From: Kitasatospora sp. NBC_00240
GTDB taxonomy: Bacteria > Actinomycetota > Actinomycetes > Streptomycetales > Streptomycetaceae
DNA length: 64,000 nt
Direction of reading: 5' to 3'
Assembly: GCF_026342405.1 (NCBI RefSeq)
Contig: NZ_JAPEMU010000003.1
Location: forward strand, 186,001 to 250,000
The number at the start of each line of letters is the position of its first letter. The first letter of the stretch is position 1. This document shows, in pieces, positions 16,700-25,807 of the stretch. The notes below the pieces were generated by a model that did no database searches, had not been told where the DNA came from, and worked only from the letters and a program-made list of their open reading frames with translations. The translations under genes and the position numbers were made by a program.

Positions 16700-18341
16700 A
16701 CCGGGGTCAACGTCACAACGGCGACCGAAGGCAGCTGTCTTCGATGCGGCCGGGCGGCACGACCGATGCCTGGCTCCGTGTCGTGGGGAGGGTGCGCCCA
16801 CGACCCTCGACCTTGTCAACGCGCCGACCGGATGGGCTCCCCAGGGCCCAGCTGCCGGATATCGGACTGGCACGGTGCTGCGCCGCCACCGAGGGGGTGT
16901 GGGACGGCACAGCACCGTTGACGCCCGAGGGGTGCGCCACGGTGGGGCAAGAATGCCTCACCAGCAACACGTGACATAGAGCCTGCCACCGCCGGCTTCG
17001 ACGGTTGCCGCCTCTTCGGCGGCGCCCGGATCCGCTGTCCCATGTCTGGGGAAGTTGACCAGTACTTCCCTTGCTGCGAACCCTAGCCACCCCTCTCACG
17101 GCATGACAGGCCCAAGCGCGCGGGCCCACAAGGGCTGAATCTCCGGACCCAGCCCGATCGACACCGCGAGGCTGAACCGTGTCGTCTCCCATGCGGCGCA
17201 GCGGACCTGCTTCTTACCGGCCCCGGGCTGGCGTGAACGGGTCTCGGGGTCAGCGAGGTTCTCCTCGCTGACACCCGGGCTCCTGTCGGTGGCTTCCTAC
17301 GGCTGTACATTCCGCCGCCGATCTCCGCTCCGAATCGCTCTGGGTCCTGAGGCCGTGAGGGACTCCGATTCCGCCGTGGTTCCCGTTCCGCCGCGGGATC
17401 CCCCATGTCCGAGACCGTCCTGAGCCCGAAGAGATCGAGTCGGCCCGCACCTACATCGAGATCCCCTCGGGCTCCCGATGGACCGGGTGGACCTGCAAGG
17501 GCCGAGCTCGCCGAAGCCGTCGACTGCTGGTTCCGCAAGGTGAGCTTAGGCCCCTGCACGAGACCGTCACCGAGCAGCCGCGAGCCACTCGTGAATATTG
17601 GAGGTCGGACGGTGGAAGGCCCAGCAGGTAGGAGCGGCAACACAGGAGACGGGACCCGGGTCCGGCGAGCGACCGGAATCGTGGCGCCCGCCGGGCCTGG
17701 GCGAGCGAACCTCGGGACCCTCTCCCTACGGTTCGCGCGGCGACCTCGCCCGACGGCCGCGTGGTACCCCCTGCCTTACTCCAGCCTACGGCCCGGCCCC
17801 GGCGGCGGAGTAGGTGCGTCGCGATGTCCATCCAGCCCTTGGTATGCCGGCGACTGCCAGGCCCGCAGGAGCGGCAGGGCATCAGCACCACAGGTGTACA
17901 GACCCGCCGGGATCAGGGGTAGACGGCGCATGCCCTCGGACCGTCGAGGGGCACATGCGGCACCGTCCTGCGGATACCGACCGGGGGAAGTGCGGCACCG
18001 CAGGACGGAATGAGTGTGCGCCGTGGGCGTACACAACTTTCAACGACGGACCGGCATCGCGGTCACGACCGCACCCCCCCGTTATGTTTTTCGCGGTCCT
18101 GCAAGAGGGCCGCTGGCCTCCGGGCCCGGCATGACTGTGTCCCCCTGTCGAAGAGATGACCTGGGGGGGGTGGTGTCACCGGGCCCGGGAGGTGCCGTCG
18201 GAAACGCTGATGAGAGGTCCGGCCACCGCCCGGTCCGGCGCAATGCCGGACGGCCCGCGGGCGACAGGTCTGCATAACGTGGATGCGCGCGTACGACACC
18301 ACCACCAAGGCCGGCCCGTCCGACTCCCCTGGAAGGGTGCG
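16700..18341. other. no convincing gene
   Basis: Open frames on both strands, none with a credible start and domain. Contains the dispersed repeat at 17958-18069 and the upstream flank of the IS110 gene. Confidence 0.45.
17958..18069. repeat. dispersed repeat with internal hairpin, copy 2
   Basis: Colinear with 11508-11621. The inverted repeat here is CCGTCCTGCGG ... CCGCAGGACGG (11 bp arms). The shared sequence continues through GAGTGTGCGCC and CAACGACGG to GCGGTCACG. Confidence 0.6.
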
Positions 18342-19695
18342 ATGTTCAACACCGAAGACGTGGGCGTGTTCCTCGGCCCGGACGTCGGCAAGACCGCTCA
18401 CCACGGCCACGGCCTGACCCCCGCAGGCAAGAAGGTCTTCGACAAACCGCTGCCCAACAGCGAGCCGAAACTGCGGGCCGTCCTCGAGAAACTGACCGCG
18501 AAGTTCGGCACCGTCCTGGTGATCGTGGACCAGCCCGCCTCCATCGGCGCGCTGCCGCTGACCGTCGCCCGCGACGCCGGCTGCCAAGTCGCCTACCTTC
18601 CCGGCCTCGCCATGCGGCGAATCGCCGATCTCTACCCCGGCGAGGCGAAGACCGACGCCAAGGACGCCGCCGTGATCGCGGACGCGGCCCGCACCATGCC
18701 GCACACCCTGCGCTCGCTGGAACTCACCGACGAGATCACCGCCGAGCTCACCGTCCTGACCGGGTTCGACCAGGACCTCGCCGCCGAGGCCACCCGCACC
18801 TCCAACCGGATACGCGGCCTGCTCACCCAGTTCCACCCGTCACTGGAGCGCGTGCTCGGACCACGGCTCGACCATCAGGCCGTCACCTGGCTCCTGGAGC
18901 GCCACGGATCCCCGGCCGCCCTGAGAAAAGCCGGACGCCGCAGACTGGTCGAACTGATCCGCCCCAAAGCCCCGCGCATGGCCCAGCGATTGAGCCCTTT
19001 CAGCTGCTGCTCGGCAGGGTGGAGCCGCATCCGCCGTTGACGGCCACCCGGACCAGCGGGATCGCGGTCGGGCGTGCCGGCTGCCGCCTCGGCTCCGTCA
19101 CCCGATCGGTGGCCGCTCTGAAAGAGCTCATTGATCGACGACGTCTTCGACGCCCTCGACGAACAGACCGTCGTCGTCCCCGGCACCGGCACACTCGACG
19201 TGGTTGTCCCGTCCCTGGCCCGATCGCTCGCGGCCGTCCAGGAACAGCGCCGGGCCCTGGAAGCCCAGATCAACACCCTGCTGGAGGCCCACCCTTCACC
19301 CGGTCCTGACCTCGATGCCCGGCGTCGGCGTCAGGACCGCCGCCGTCCTGCTGGTCACCGTCGGCGACGGCACCAGCTTCCCCACCGCCGCCCACCTCGC
19401 CTCATACGCCGGCCTCGCGCCCACGACCAAGTCCTCGGGCACCTCCATCCACGGAGAACACGCACCCCGAGGAGGAAACCGGCAGCTCAAACGCGCCATG
19501 TTCCTCTCGGCCTTCGCCTGCATGAACGCCGACCCCGCCTCCCGCACCTACTACGACCGGCAACGAGCCCGCGGAAAGACCCACACCCAGGCACTCCTCC
19601 GCCTCGCCCGCCAACGCATCAGCGTCCTGTTCGCCATGCTCCGAGACGGCACCCTCTACGAGTCCCGAACCCCAGCCGTCACCCTCGCCGCATGA
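18342..19695 (+). pseudogene. IS110-family transposase, split by a MITE and frameshifted
   Basis: ATG 18342. The N-terminal DEDD (RuvC-like) domain includes FLGPDVGKTAHHGH, LVIVDQPASIGALPL and GEAKTDAKDAAVIA. The C-terminal transposase_20 domain includes MPGVGVRTAAVLLVTVGDGT, HLASYAGLAPTTKSSGTS and GNRQLKRAMFLSAFAC. The frame is interrupted at residue 216 by the MITE at 18992-19129; deleting it with one target copy rejoins MAQRL to IDDVFDALDEQ in frame. A second frameshift near 19290 (LLEAHP / LHPVLTSMPG) disables the gene independently. IS110 elements usually lack long terminal repeats; I could not define the ends. Confidence 0.85.
18992..19129. mobile_element. 138 bp MITE, copy 1
   Basis: Terminal inverted repeats GAGCCCTTTCAG / CTGAAAGAGCTC and 3 bp target duplication ATT (18989-18991 and 19130-19132). 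In reverse orientation it is colinear over its full length with the copy at 24961-25098. Its right terminal ~35 bp matches the left end of the IS5-type element at 22259, so it is probably mobilised by that transposase. Confidence 0.88.
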
Positions 19696-19780
19696 CCACC
19701 CCAAACAGCACCAAAACCGGCACCACGTCCTTGACGAAGCACATAGAGGCCCCCCCGAGTCCGGTCTGTCGAACCTGGGT

Positions 19781-20509
19781 CTACGGGAGCTTGGTGAGGC
19801 TGCCGATCTCAGGCAGGTGGATCCAGCCCTCAAGGGCTGCGAAATCGGCATGCTCGGCCGGCGGCAGGCCTGTCAGGCCCTTGTATGCCGCGCGGACGTT
19901 CAGGCTGGCGATCAACGCGTCGAAGGCGTGCTCGTTCCGGTCGTAGGCATCGCGCACAGGATCCTCGCAGTGCAGCCAGGGCGCGGCCGCGAGGAGGTCC
20001 GCCATGGAGCGTTGAGCGTCGAGACCCCAGCGAACGCGGGCGGCTCTGGGATAGACCTCGGCGATGTTCCCGGATCCGGTGCGGTCCACACGCCGGCCTC
20101 GGGCGGCGAGTGCGTCCGCGAGGTGCGCCCACCGGGACGCGGCCGCGCCGAGTTTGTCGAACGACACTGACAGAGGTGGGTGCCCCGGCCTGAGCGCCTC
20201 CCAGACGACCAGGTCGGTGTGGCGCAGCCGAAGCCTCGCCCGGTACTCGGCACTGCCCTGACCTCGTCCCGGCCACGGCTGGTGCCCGCCGTGTGCGGCC
20301 ATGGCCCGTACGAACTCGGTCGGCCAACCGAAGGGGCAGTCGATACCGGCACGGTCGTCCTCACCAAGCTCCTGCAGCAGGCACAGGAGGTCCTTGTCCG
20401 TGCACTTCAGGCGAGGGGCGAATAACACCGCGCCCTCTTCGGTCCACTTGATCACGGAAGCGGCCGTCGTCGCCAACCCGGCCGCCAAGTCAATCCCCAC
20501 GGTTCTCAT
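19781..20509 (-). CDS. DUF429-family protein
   Basis: A 242-residue protein. The ATG at 20509 starts MRTVGIDLAAG, the hallmark N-terminus with an RNase-H-like first strand and Asp. Later landmarks are AGIDCPFGWPTEFVRAM, RHTDLVVWE, VYPRAARVRWGLD and a NEHAFDALIASLNVRA helix, where acidic residues probably complete a metal site. DUF429 proteins are predicted RNase-H-fold nucleases of unknown substrate. No strong ribosome site is visible. The 5' end faces the small zinc-finger gene at 20577. Confidence 0.82.
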   Translation of the reverse strand: MRTVGIDLAAGLATTAASVIKWTEEGAVLFAPRLKCTDKDLLCLLQELGEDDRAGIDCPFGWPTEFVRAMAAHGGHQPWPGRGQGSAEYRARLRLRHTDLVVWEALRPGHPPLSVSFDKLGAAASRWAHLADALAARGRRVDRTGSGNIAEVYPRAARVRWGLDAQRSMADLLAAAPWLHCEDPVRDAYDRNEHAFDALIASLNVRAAYKGLTGLPPAEHADFAALEGWIHLPEIGSLTKLP

Positions 20510-20576
20510 CGCGCCATGATGACCGAGCGGTCCAAGCGGTAACAGGCCCAATTCTCGGCTGCACGGACTCGACAAC

Positions 20577-20777
20577 ATGACGGGCACCCGCGCCTGTCCG
20601 GTCTGCGACACCCAGCTATCGGCGGAGAGGACCGTCCGTCAGGTCTACTGCACCGCCCTGTGCCGCGGGGAGGCCGAACGCCGCCGCGACCGGACCCCAC
20701 ACCGGCCGCAACGCATGCCGCACCTCCGCCACCCACCACGGCTGCCCAGGAGGAAGCCCAGGAGAAGGCCCAGATAA
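20577..20777 (+). CDS. small zinc-knuckle protein
   Basis: ATG 20577; the N-terminus has CPVC and YCTALC pairs 18 residues apart (RACPVCDTQLSAERTVRQVY, CTALCRGEAERRRDR), a treble-clef or FCS-type zinc knuckle resembling the one at 11662-11973. After about residue 40 the frame becomes Arg/Pro-rich and a neighbouring frame (PAATHAAPPPPTTAAQEEAQ) looks equally coding, so the C-terminus may be shifted. Divergent from the DUF429 gene. Confidence 0.5.
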   Translation: MTGTRACPVCDTQLSAERTVRQVYCTALCRGEAERRRDRTPHRPQRMPHLRHPPRLPRRKPRRRPR

Positions 20778-21029
20778 ACGAAGCCCGATGCGAGGGGGTT
20801 CTCGCCTCGGATCAGGTCTCCGCCGACGTTTGGTACCTGGACGCCCCTCGACCAGCCGTTACAGCACCGGCGGCGCCTGCGTCGGACCTCCTGCTTCACA
20901 GGCACAAGAAGCAGGGAACGCGCCAGATGGCGGATGTTTCTCACCCGGAAGAATCACAAGATGGTGCGCGAACCGACAGATCCTCGAGACTCCCCGGCCC
21001 AGTAACCCACTCCTCAAGGCAGTGGCACC

Positions 21030-21272
21030 GTGACCATCACCACCTCCCGCACAACGGGCACAACGGGGTCCATGGCCGCGCCTCACCTCCGAGCCGACCT
21101 CCCTGGGGTGCAACCGGACAGCGTTGCAGACCGGAACGACGGCATCGCCACGCAAACCCAGGACTCGCACCGACACGTCTGGTACAGCGACGTGAGGCCC
21201 TCCCGTATGGGGGTCCAGGTCCGGGACTGGTGCGTCTGTTGCGGCCAGCCGCAGGGCATGCAGGGCCGTTGA
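21030..21272 (+). CDS. possible small cysteine-containing protein
   Basis: The second half reads plausibly (SHRHVWYSDVRPSRMGVQVR, DWCVCCGQPQGMQGR) and resembles short Streptomyces proteins ending in a CxxC-like patch. The first half has weak codon bias. Start uncertain (ATG at 21030 or 21072). Confidence 0.3.
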   Translation: MTITTSRTTGTTGSMAAPHLRADLPGVQPDSVADRNDGIATQTQDSHRHVWYSDVRPSRMGVQVRDWCVCCGQPQGMQGR

Positions 21273-21663
21273 CAGGCACAGTGAAGTCAGTGCGGCGACG
21301 TACCCGGCCCTGCCGGAGAGCTCGACGTGCCGCCCGGCCGGGGCCAGGGCGGCAGCCGGAAGGCATGTTGTGTTCCGTCCGTAGCAATTGATCCTGCGCC
21401 CATGGGCATGCAGCCCGAGACCCCTGATAATTCATCTATTTGGCCGATGCATTGACGAAGACAAGAAGGCACTGGCGGTTTTTCACCCAATGCATTCCGA
21501 TCGCGGACGGGGGCACGGAAGGCCGAGTCTCGACTGAGACGGTGCGGCTGCTTCCGATGCTCATGAGTCTCAGTTTAAGACGTCGGCCCGGTACGTCACC
21601 CCAGCTGGAGGCGCTGACAGGGTGTCCCTAGTTCGCGAACTACCAGAATCATCAGGAGAGGCC

Positions 21664-22037
21664 ATGGCCATGCGTTCCATTGAGCGTCTCGCAGGCATCC
21701 TATCGGAATCGCTGCTCTCATTGCAGGGAGCCTGACGATTGCCCCAACGGCTTCGGCGACAGTCGACCAAAAGACATGTACTACCTATGACCTCTGCCTC
21801 CAGCAGTACAGCAACGGAAATATTTCATATAAAATCCCTGAAAACATGGGCTCTGCCGCTTTCTATGATTTCAACCTGAATTGCAGCGACGGGCGGTATG
21901 GTGACGACGGGCACTTCTGGGGATACTCCGGTTATACCTATACCTATTTCTTCGCCGTCGGACGAAGTCCTGGCGCCAAGGAGGGGTGTACAACTATTCC
22001 GGCTCCCCGCCCATATGGAATTGGACTAGCGTCCTGA
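21664..22037 (+). pseudogene. small secreted protein gene with frameshifts
   Basis: ATG 21664 follows AGGAGAGG. MAMRSIERLAGIL begins a signal peptide whose core continues in another frame (IGIAALIAGSLTIAPTASA), so one base is missing near 21698. The mature part (TVDQKTCTTYDLCLQQYSNG; NMGSAAFYDFNLNCSDGRYG) is Tyr/Gly/Cys-rich and notably less GC-biased than its neighbours. Near 22000 a better ending (GVYNYSGSPPIWNWTSVLKN) is in yet another frame. It was probably a secreted Cys-containing peptide and is now decayed. Confidence 0.5.
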
Positions 22038-22258
22038 AGAACCAACCACCCGTGCATGGCCAGCCGCACTCCCGGTGTGCCGACTCTCGGGACTGACGGG
22101 GGTGCGGCCCCATCTTCGAGCAGGCGGCCACCACACCGCTGACTTAACGGCCAATCAAGACCGTCATGCTCCCCGTACCGCGAACGAGCCCAGGCTCCCC
22201 AGCGCCGCGGCCGCTGACCAACCTCGGTGCTTCATCACGCCACTGTTGATCGGTGACT

Positions 22259-23143
22259 GAGCCTTTTCAGAGCGGCCACCGATCGGGTGACGGCCGGGCG
22301 GTCGTGGACGAGGGAAGAACGGACAGGGCTCCCAGGTAGTTGAGCGAGACATCTGACGTCTCAACTCTTCTACCGGGGAGCCCTGGTGGTCACCTATCCT
22401 GCCGCACTGGACCTGCCGCACGCGCTCGTTGAGTGGGTCACCATGCTGATCGTCACCCGGGAGGGTGACCGCCGGTGCAAGCTCCGCCCCTCACAGCGCG
22501 CGCTGGTCGCACTGGTGTACCCGCGCAAGCACGACACCCTCGCGCAGATCGCTGCCGGCTTCCGGATCAGCGTCGGCACCGCCCACGCCTATGTCCACCA
22601 GGTCATCGACCTCCTCGCCCGCCAGGCACCCGGCCTGACCCAGGCCCTGCGCGAGGCGGACGCCGAGTACGTCCTGGTCGACGGCACCCTCGCCGAGTGC
22701 GACCGCGTCGGCGACGGCCGCGCCGACTACTCGGGCAAGCACCGCCGCCACGGTGTGAACCTGCAGGTCATCACCGGTCCTCACGGAAGGCTCGTGTGGA
22801 TCTCCCGGCCCCTGCCCGGCCGCACCCACGACCTGACCGCAGCCCGTCGCCACCGCATCGTGAAGACCTGCGTCCGGCTCCGCATCCCCGCCCTGGCCGA
22901 CATGGCCTACACCGGCGCGGGCGGCACGTTCGCCGTCCCGACCAGACGCCCACCCCGCGGCGAGCTCACCGCCGGGCAGAGGTCAGTCAACCGGGCCCAC
23001 GCCCGACTGCGGTACCCCGTCGAACGCGGCGTCGCCACCGTCAAACGCTGGCGCATCTTCCACTACGCCCGCTGCAGCCCCAACCGCCTCACGTCAGCAG
23101 CCAAAGCCGTCCTCACCCTGGAGAAGCAACGCTGAAAAGGCTC
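22259..23143 (+). mobile_element. IS5-family insertion sequence (complete)
   Basis: 885 bp. Inverted repeats GAGCCTTTTCAG / CTGAAAAGGCTC and 3 bp target duplication ACT (22256-22258, 23144-23146). One transposase gene fills it. The left 35 bp is shared with the two MITEs. Confidence 0.93.
22386..23135 (+). CDS. IS5-family transposase (DDE_Tnp_4 type)
   Basis: 249 residues from GTG 22386 behind GGGGAG. An N-terminal helix-turn-helix (LAQIAAGFRISVGTAHAYVH) precedes the DDE domain: first Asp in EYVLVDGTLAECDRV, second in LPGRTHDLTAAR, then ALADMAYTGAGG, and Glu in RYPVERGVATVKRW. Length and motifs are intact, and the stop lies inside the right terminal repeat. It is the likely source of transposition for the two 138 bp MITEs. 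Confidence 0.93.
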   Translation: MVTYPAALDLPHALVEWVTMLIVTREGDRRCKLRPSQRALVALVYPRKHDTLAQIAAGFRISVGTAHAYVHQVIDLLARQAPGLTQALREADAEYVLVDGTLAECDRVGDGRADYSGKHRRHGVNLQVITGPHGRLVWISRPLPGRTHDLTAARRHRIVKTCVRLRIPALADMAYTGAGGTFAVPTRRPPRGELTAGQRSVNRAHARLRYPVERGVATVKRWRIFHYARCSPNRLTSAAKAVLTLEKQR

Positions 23144-23146
23144 ACT

Positions 23147-23956
23147 GTTTGTCACGGCACGGGAAAGGTGCCCTGCCACCTGCGATGATCCGGGCCTGTC
23201 TAGGGCCAGATCGTCGGCGGGGTGGGGGCACCCTTCACGTGCAGGGTAGCGAGTGGGCGCGGGGTTTGGCGATGTCGGGGGACGGCAAGGGGCAGATCGG
23301 GCATGTCGGCGGGGTGCGCCTGCGGCTGCTCGCCGAGCGGCAGGCCGTCCCCGCCAACGCCTCGGGGGGGCTGCGGCCCCCTCACGCTGCGCGGTCTGGA
23401 CACCGGCGAGATGACCCTCGCCCCGCACAGACCCGCCGACCCCGATCAGCCATGGTGGCCGCGGCACTGGCACGCTTCCAGCATGTGCCAGAGCGCCAGG
23501 CAGAGCACCGCGCCCATCACTGGGCCGCCCACTGCGGAGAGTCCCAGGGACGGCGCTTGCCCGGTGGGGACCGCAGCAGGCTGAGGGCGGGCCTTCTGAG
23601 CGCCCGACGATCTCGCCAGCCACTCTCGCACCGGGGCGGATCGGCCTGCCTGGCCATCGGGGTTGTTGGTCGCCAGGTTCGGGCGCCGACAGGGGCAGCC
23701 TTCCCGGTCGGCGCGGCTATTCGTCCGTCGCCGCGTGGTCATAGGGAATACGGCCGACGAGTGCCGCTGCACGTCCGACCTCCGGGACCTCGACCCGTCT
23801 TCGGTGGTCGACCGTGCTGTACCAGCCGCGGACGGGATGCCGTGCGCGATGATCCCGCGGTACCGGCCAGCAGCGACGCCGGCCAGCTCGGATGGATCTC
23901 TCGCAAGCCGGACCTCCCGGGTCACGGACCGGCACGCCACATCGGCGTCCGGTCCC
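23147..23956. other. no convincing gene
   Basis: Several overlapping frames, none with a recognised domain. MSGDGKGQIGHVGGVRLRLL at about 23270 (+) may be a short remnant. Confidence 0.4.
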
Positions 23957-24361
23957 TCATCGCCCCGGGCCAGGACCAGACGGATGGTCGCGGCTGTCCT
24001 GCCAGGCGAGCGCCCGCATCAGCTGCTCCTCGTCGAGACCGGTCATCGCCACCACCCGCTCGTACATTTCTTCCTCTTCCAGCGGGCCGAGCATCTGTAC
24101 TGCCCGGGTGATCTGCCCGGCCCATAGTTCCTCGGGAACGAAGACGCGGCGCTGATAGGCCGCGGCGAGCTGCGCCAAGTGCGGCTCACCGCACGCGCGC
24201 AGCAGCCGCTCGCCGTCGAAACGCTGGTCCACGGCCACTGCGGACGAGTCCGGAACCCGCAGGACCGCCTGGTCCCGCGCCGGGGCCAGCGTCCCGCACA
24301 CGTCGCACAGCTCCGGCACGTCGCCGGAACCGGTCCCCGCGGTGCCGTCGGAGCGGTCCAT
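23957..24361 (-). CDS. conserved hypothetical protein
   Basis: 134 residues from ATG 24361. One CDVCG cysteine pair near the N-terminus, then RLLRACGEPHLAQLAAAYQR and an acidic helical C-terminus (LGPLEEEEMYERVVAMTGLD). That C-terminus is duplicated in the broken gene at 7548-7820. Function unknown. Confidence 0.55.
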   Translation of the reverse strand: MDRSDGTAGTGSGDVPELCDVCGTLAPARDQAVLRVPDSSAVAVDQRFDGERLLRACGEPHLAQLAAAYQRRVFVPEELWAGQITRAVQMLGPLEEEEMYERVVAMTGLDEEQLMRALAWQDSRDHPSGPGPGR

Positions 24362-24409
24362 GCCTCCGGTGTACGCCCCCGGCCCTGTCCCCGCGAGCTG
24401 GAGCTAGGT

Positions 24410-24732
24410 GGAGCCAGGCGAAGAGCACCGGTGCCGGCGACGGTCTGTACCGCGGTGGCACGGTCGGTCGGTGAGTCGCCGCCGAGCATCAGCCCGGTCA
24501 TGGCGTGGTTGAAAGCCGGGTTGCCGGACAGGCCCCGGTACACCTTCGCCGCCGCGCGCTCCGCCAGCAGGCGTGCGGCCTCGCGGACGGCCGACATCAC
24601 CGGTGTGAGGCGGTGCTCGTCGCGGTACACGCCGAGCACCAGGTTCAGGCGCCCCTCACGCGAGTCCACCTCGAGTTCGGCGGCCACCGCCCACAGTGGG
24701 TCGATCGGCGAGGGGGGAAGCACCTCAAGCAT
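24410..24732 (-). pseudogene. N-terminal fragment of an aromatic/aspartate aminotransferase
   Basis: From ATG 24732 the product (SPIDPLWAVAAELEVD; NLVLGVYRDEHRLTPVMSAV; AAKVYRGLSGNPAFNHAMTG; TVQTVAGTGALRLA) follows the first ~105 residues of class I aminotransferases of the TyrB/AspC type, including the G-T-G-A-L-R motif. It then stops matching; the PLP lysine and the rest are absent. Full-length enzymes have about 400 residues. Confidence 0.75.
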
Positions 24733-24833
24733 CAGGGCACACCTTGGAGGAGAGACGGTATTGGGAGAAGGGGCGGCAGCATGAGACGAAATCAAGGGCG
24801 GTGGGTGTGGGCACGAGAGCAGTGCGCATGGGT

Positions 24834-25783
24834 TCAGGCATCGGTCGACGCCTTCGGCGCGCGGCGCCGGCCAGCGAGCACGACGCCGCGGGTGATGAGC
24901 GGGACGCCGGCCATCACGGCCGGGGTCACGGTCTCGCCCAGCAGCGGCACGACAAGCAGTGAGCTCTTTCAGAGCGGCCACCGATCGGGTGACGGAGCCG
25001 AGGCGGCAGCCGGCACGCTCGACCGTGATCTCGCTGGCCCAGGTGGACGTCAACGGCGGACGCGGCCTCACCTTGCCGAGGAGCAGCTGAAAGGGCTCAG
25101 TGCGGCGGCGACCGGGCTGAGGCTGCCAGTCACGGCGCAGCGCTCGGCTCCGGGTCGGCGGATCGCGAGAGCGTAGAGCGACCCCGCACACAGTCCGACG
25201 CCGAGGCCCTGGAGAATGACGAACAGGGCGAGGTCGCCGGGGGCGGCGTGCAGGAGGTTGATGGGCAGTACGCCGGTGGTGACGAGCAGCGTTAGCAGGG
25301 CGAAGGACGGTGCGCACAGTAGGCCGATCGTGCCGATCGGGTCGAGTCGGGTCTCGCGCAGGCCCATGGTGCAGAGCGCCCACGGGCCACCCGCCACCAG
25401 GAGCAGGCCGCAGCCAGCCAAGTGTGCAGTCGTCGACCGGAAACAGGTGGGGCATCACGAGAGCGAACGCTCCGGCGGTGTTGAGGGCGAGTCCGGTGTG
25501 CTGAAGGGCGCGGGGCGTGCCGGTTCCGTTGGCGGCCATCAGCGCCGCCACGAACAGCGGGACGGTACCGGGTATCAGCGCGCCGACGAAGGCGGCGGAG
25601 GTGAGCTTTTTTGCCGCCCGCCATCGCGGCGAGGAAGAACGGCACGCCCGCACCGCAGACGATCTTGAGCGCGGTGACGGTGGGCACGACCGTCACCTGC
25701 CGGCGGCGCCGCCAAGGTGCCGGTGCCAGGAGCAGGACCGGCGCACCGAAGCGCAGCAGCCCGGCATCTGCCGGCAGAAGCAT
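24834..25783 (-). pseudogene. EamA/DMT-family transporter, frameshifted and MITE-disrupted
   Basis: Hydrophobic segments typical of EamA drug/metabolite exporters lie in three frames: ALKIVCGAGVPFFLAAMAGG (frame 1), LTSAAFVGALIPGTVPLFVA (frame 2, after an A6 run at about 25607-25612) and LCAPSFALLTLLVTTGVLPI with LYALAIRRPGAERCAVTGSL (frame 3, after about 25430). The MITE at 24961-25098 then splits it; removing the MITE and one AGT copy joins SPVAAAL to LVVPLLGETVTPAVMAGVPL in frame. The 5' end abuts the IS605 end at 25791 and the start codon is missing. Confidence 0.75.
24961..25098. mobile_element. 138 bp MITE, copy 2
   Basis: Inverted repeats GAGCTCTTTCAG / CTGAAAGGGCTC and 3 bp target duplication AGT (24958-24960, 25099-25101). 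Same length as copy 1 and colinear with it in opposite orientation. Confidence 0.9.
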
Positions 25784-25807
25784 GGCACTGTTGACTTCCT
25801 CACCGCC

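Noticed and set aside
17083..17300. - strand stretch reading LADPETRSRQPGAGKKQVRC
   Set aside because: It is bounded upstream by a stop, has no start codon in frame, and shows no recognisable family.
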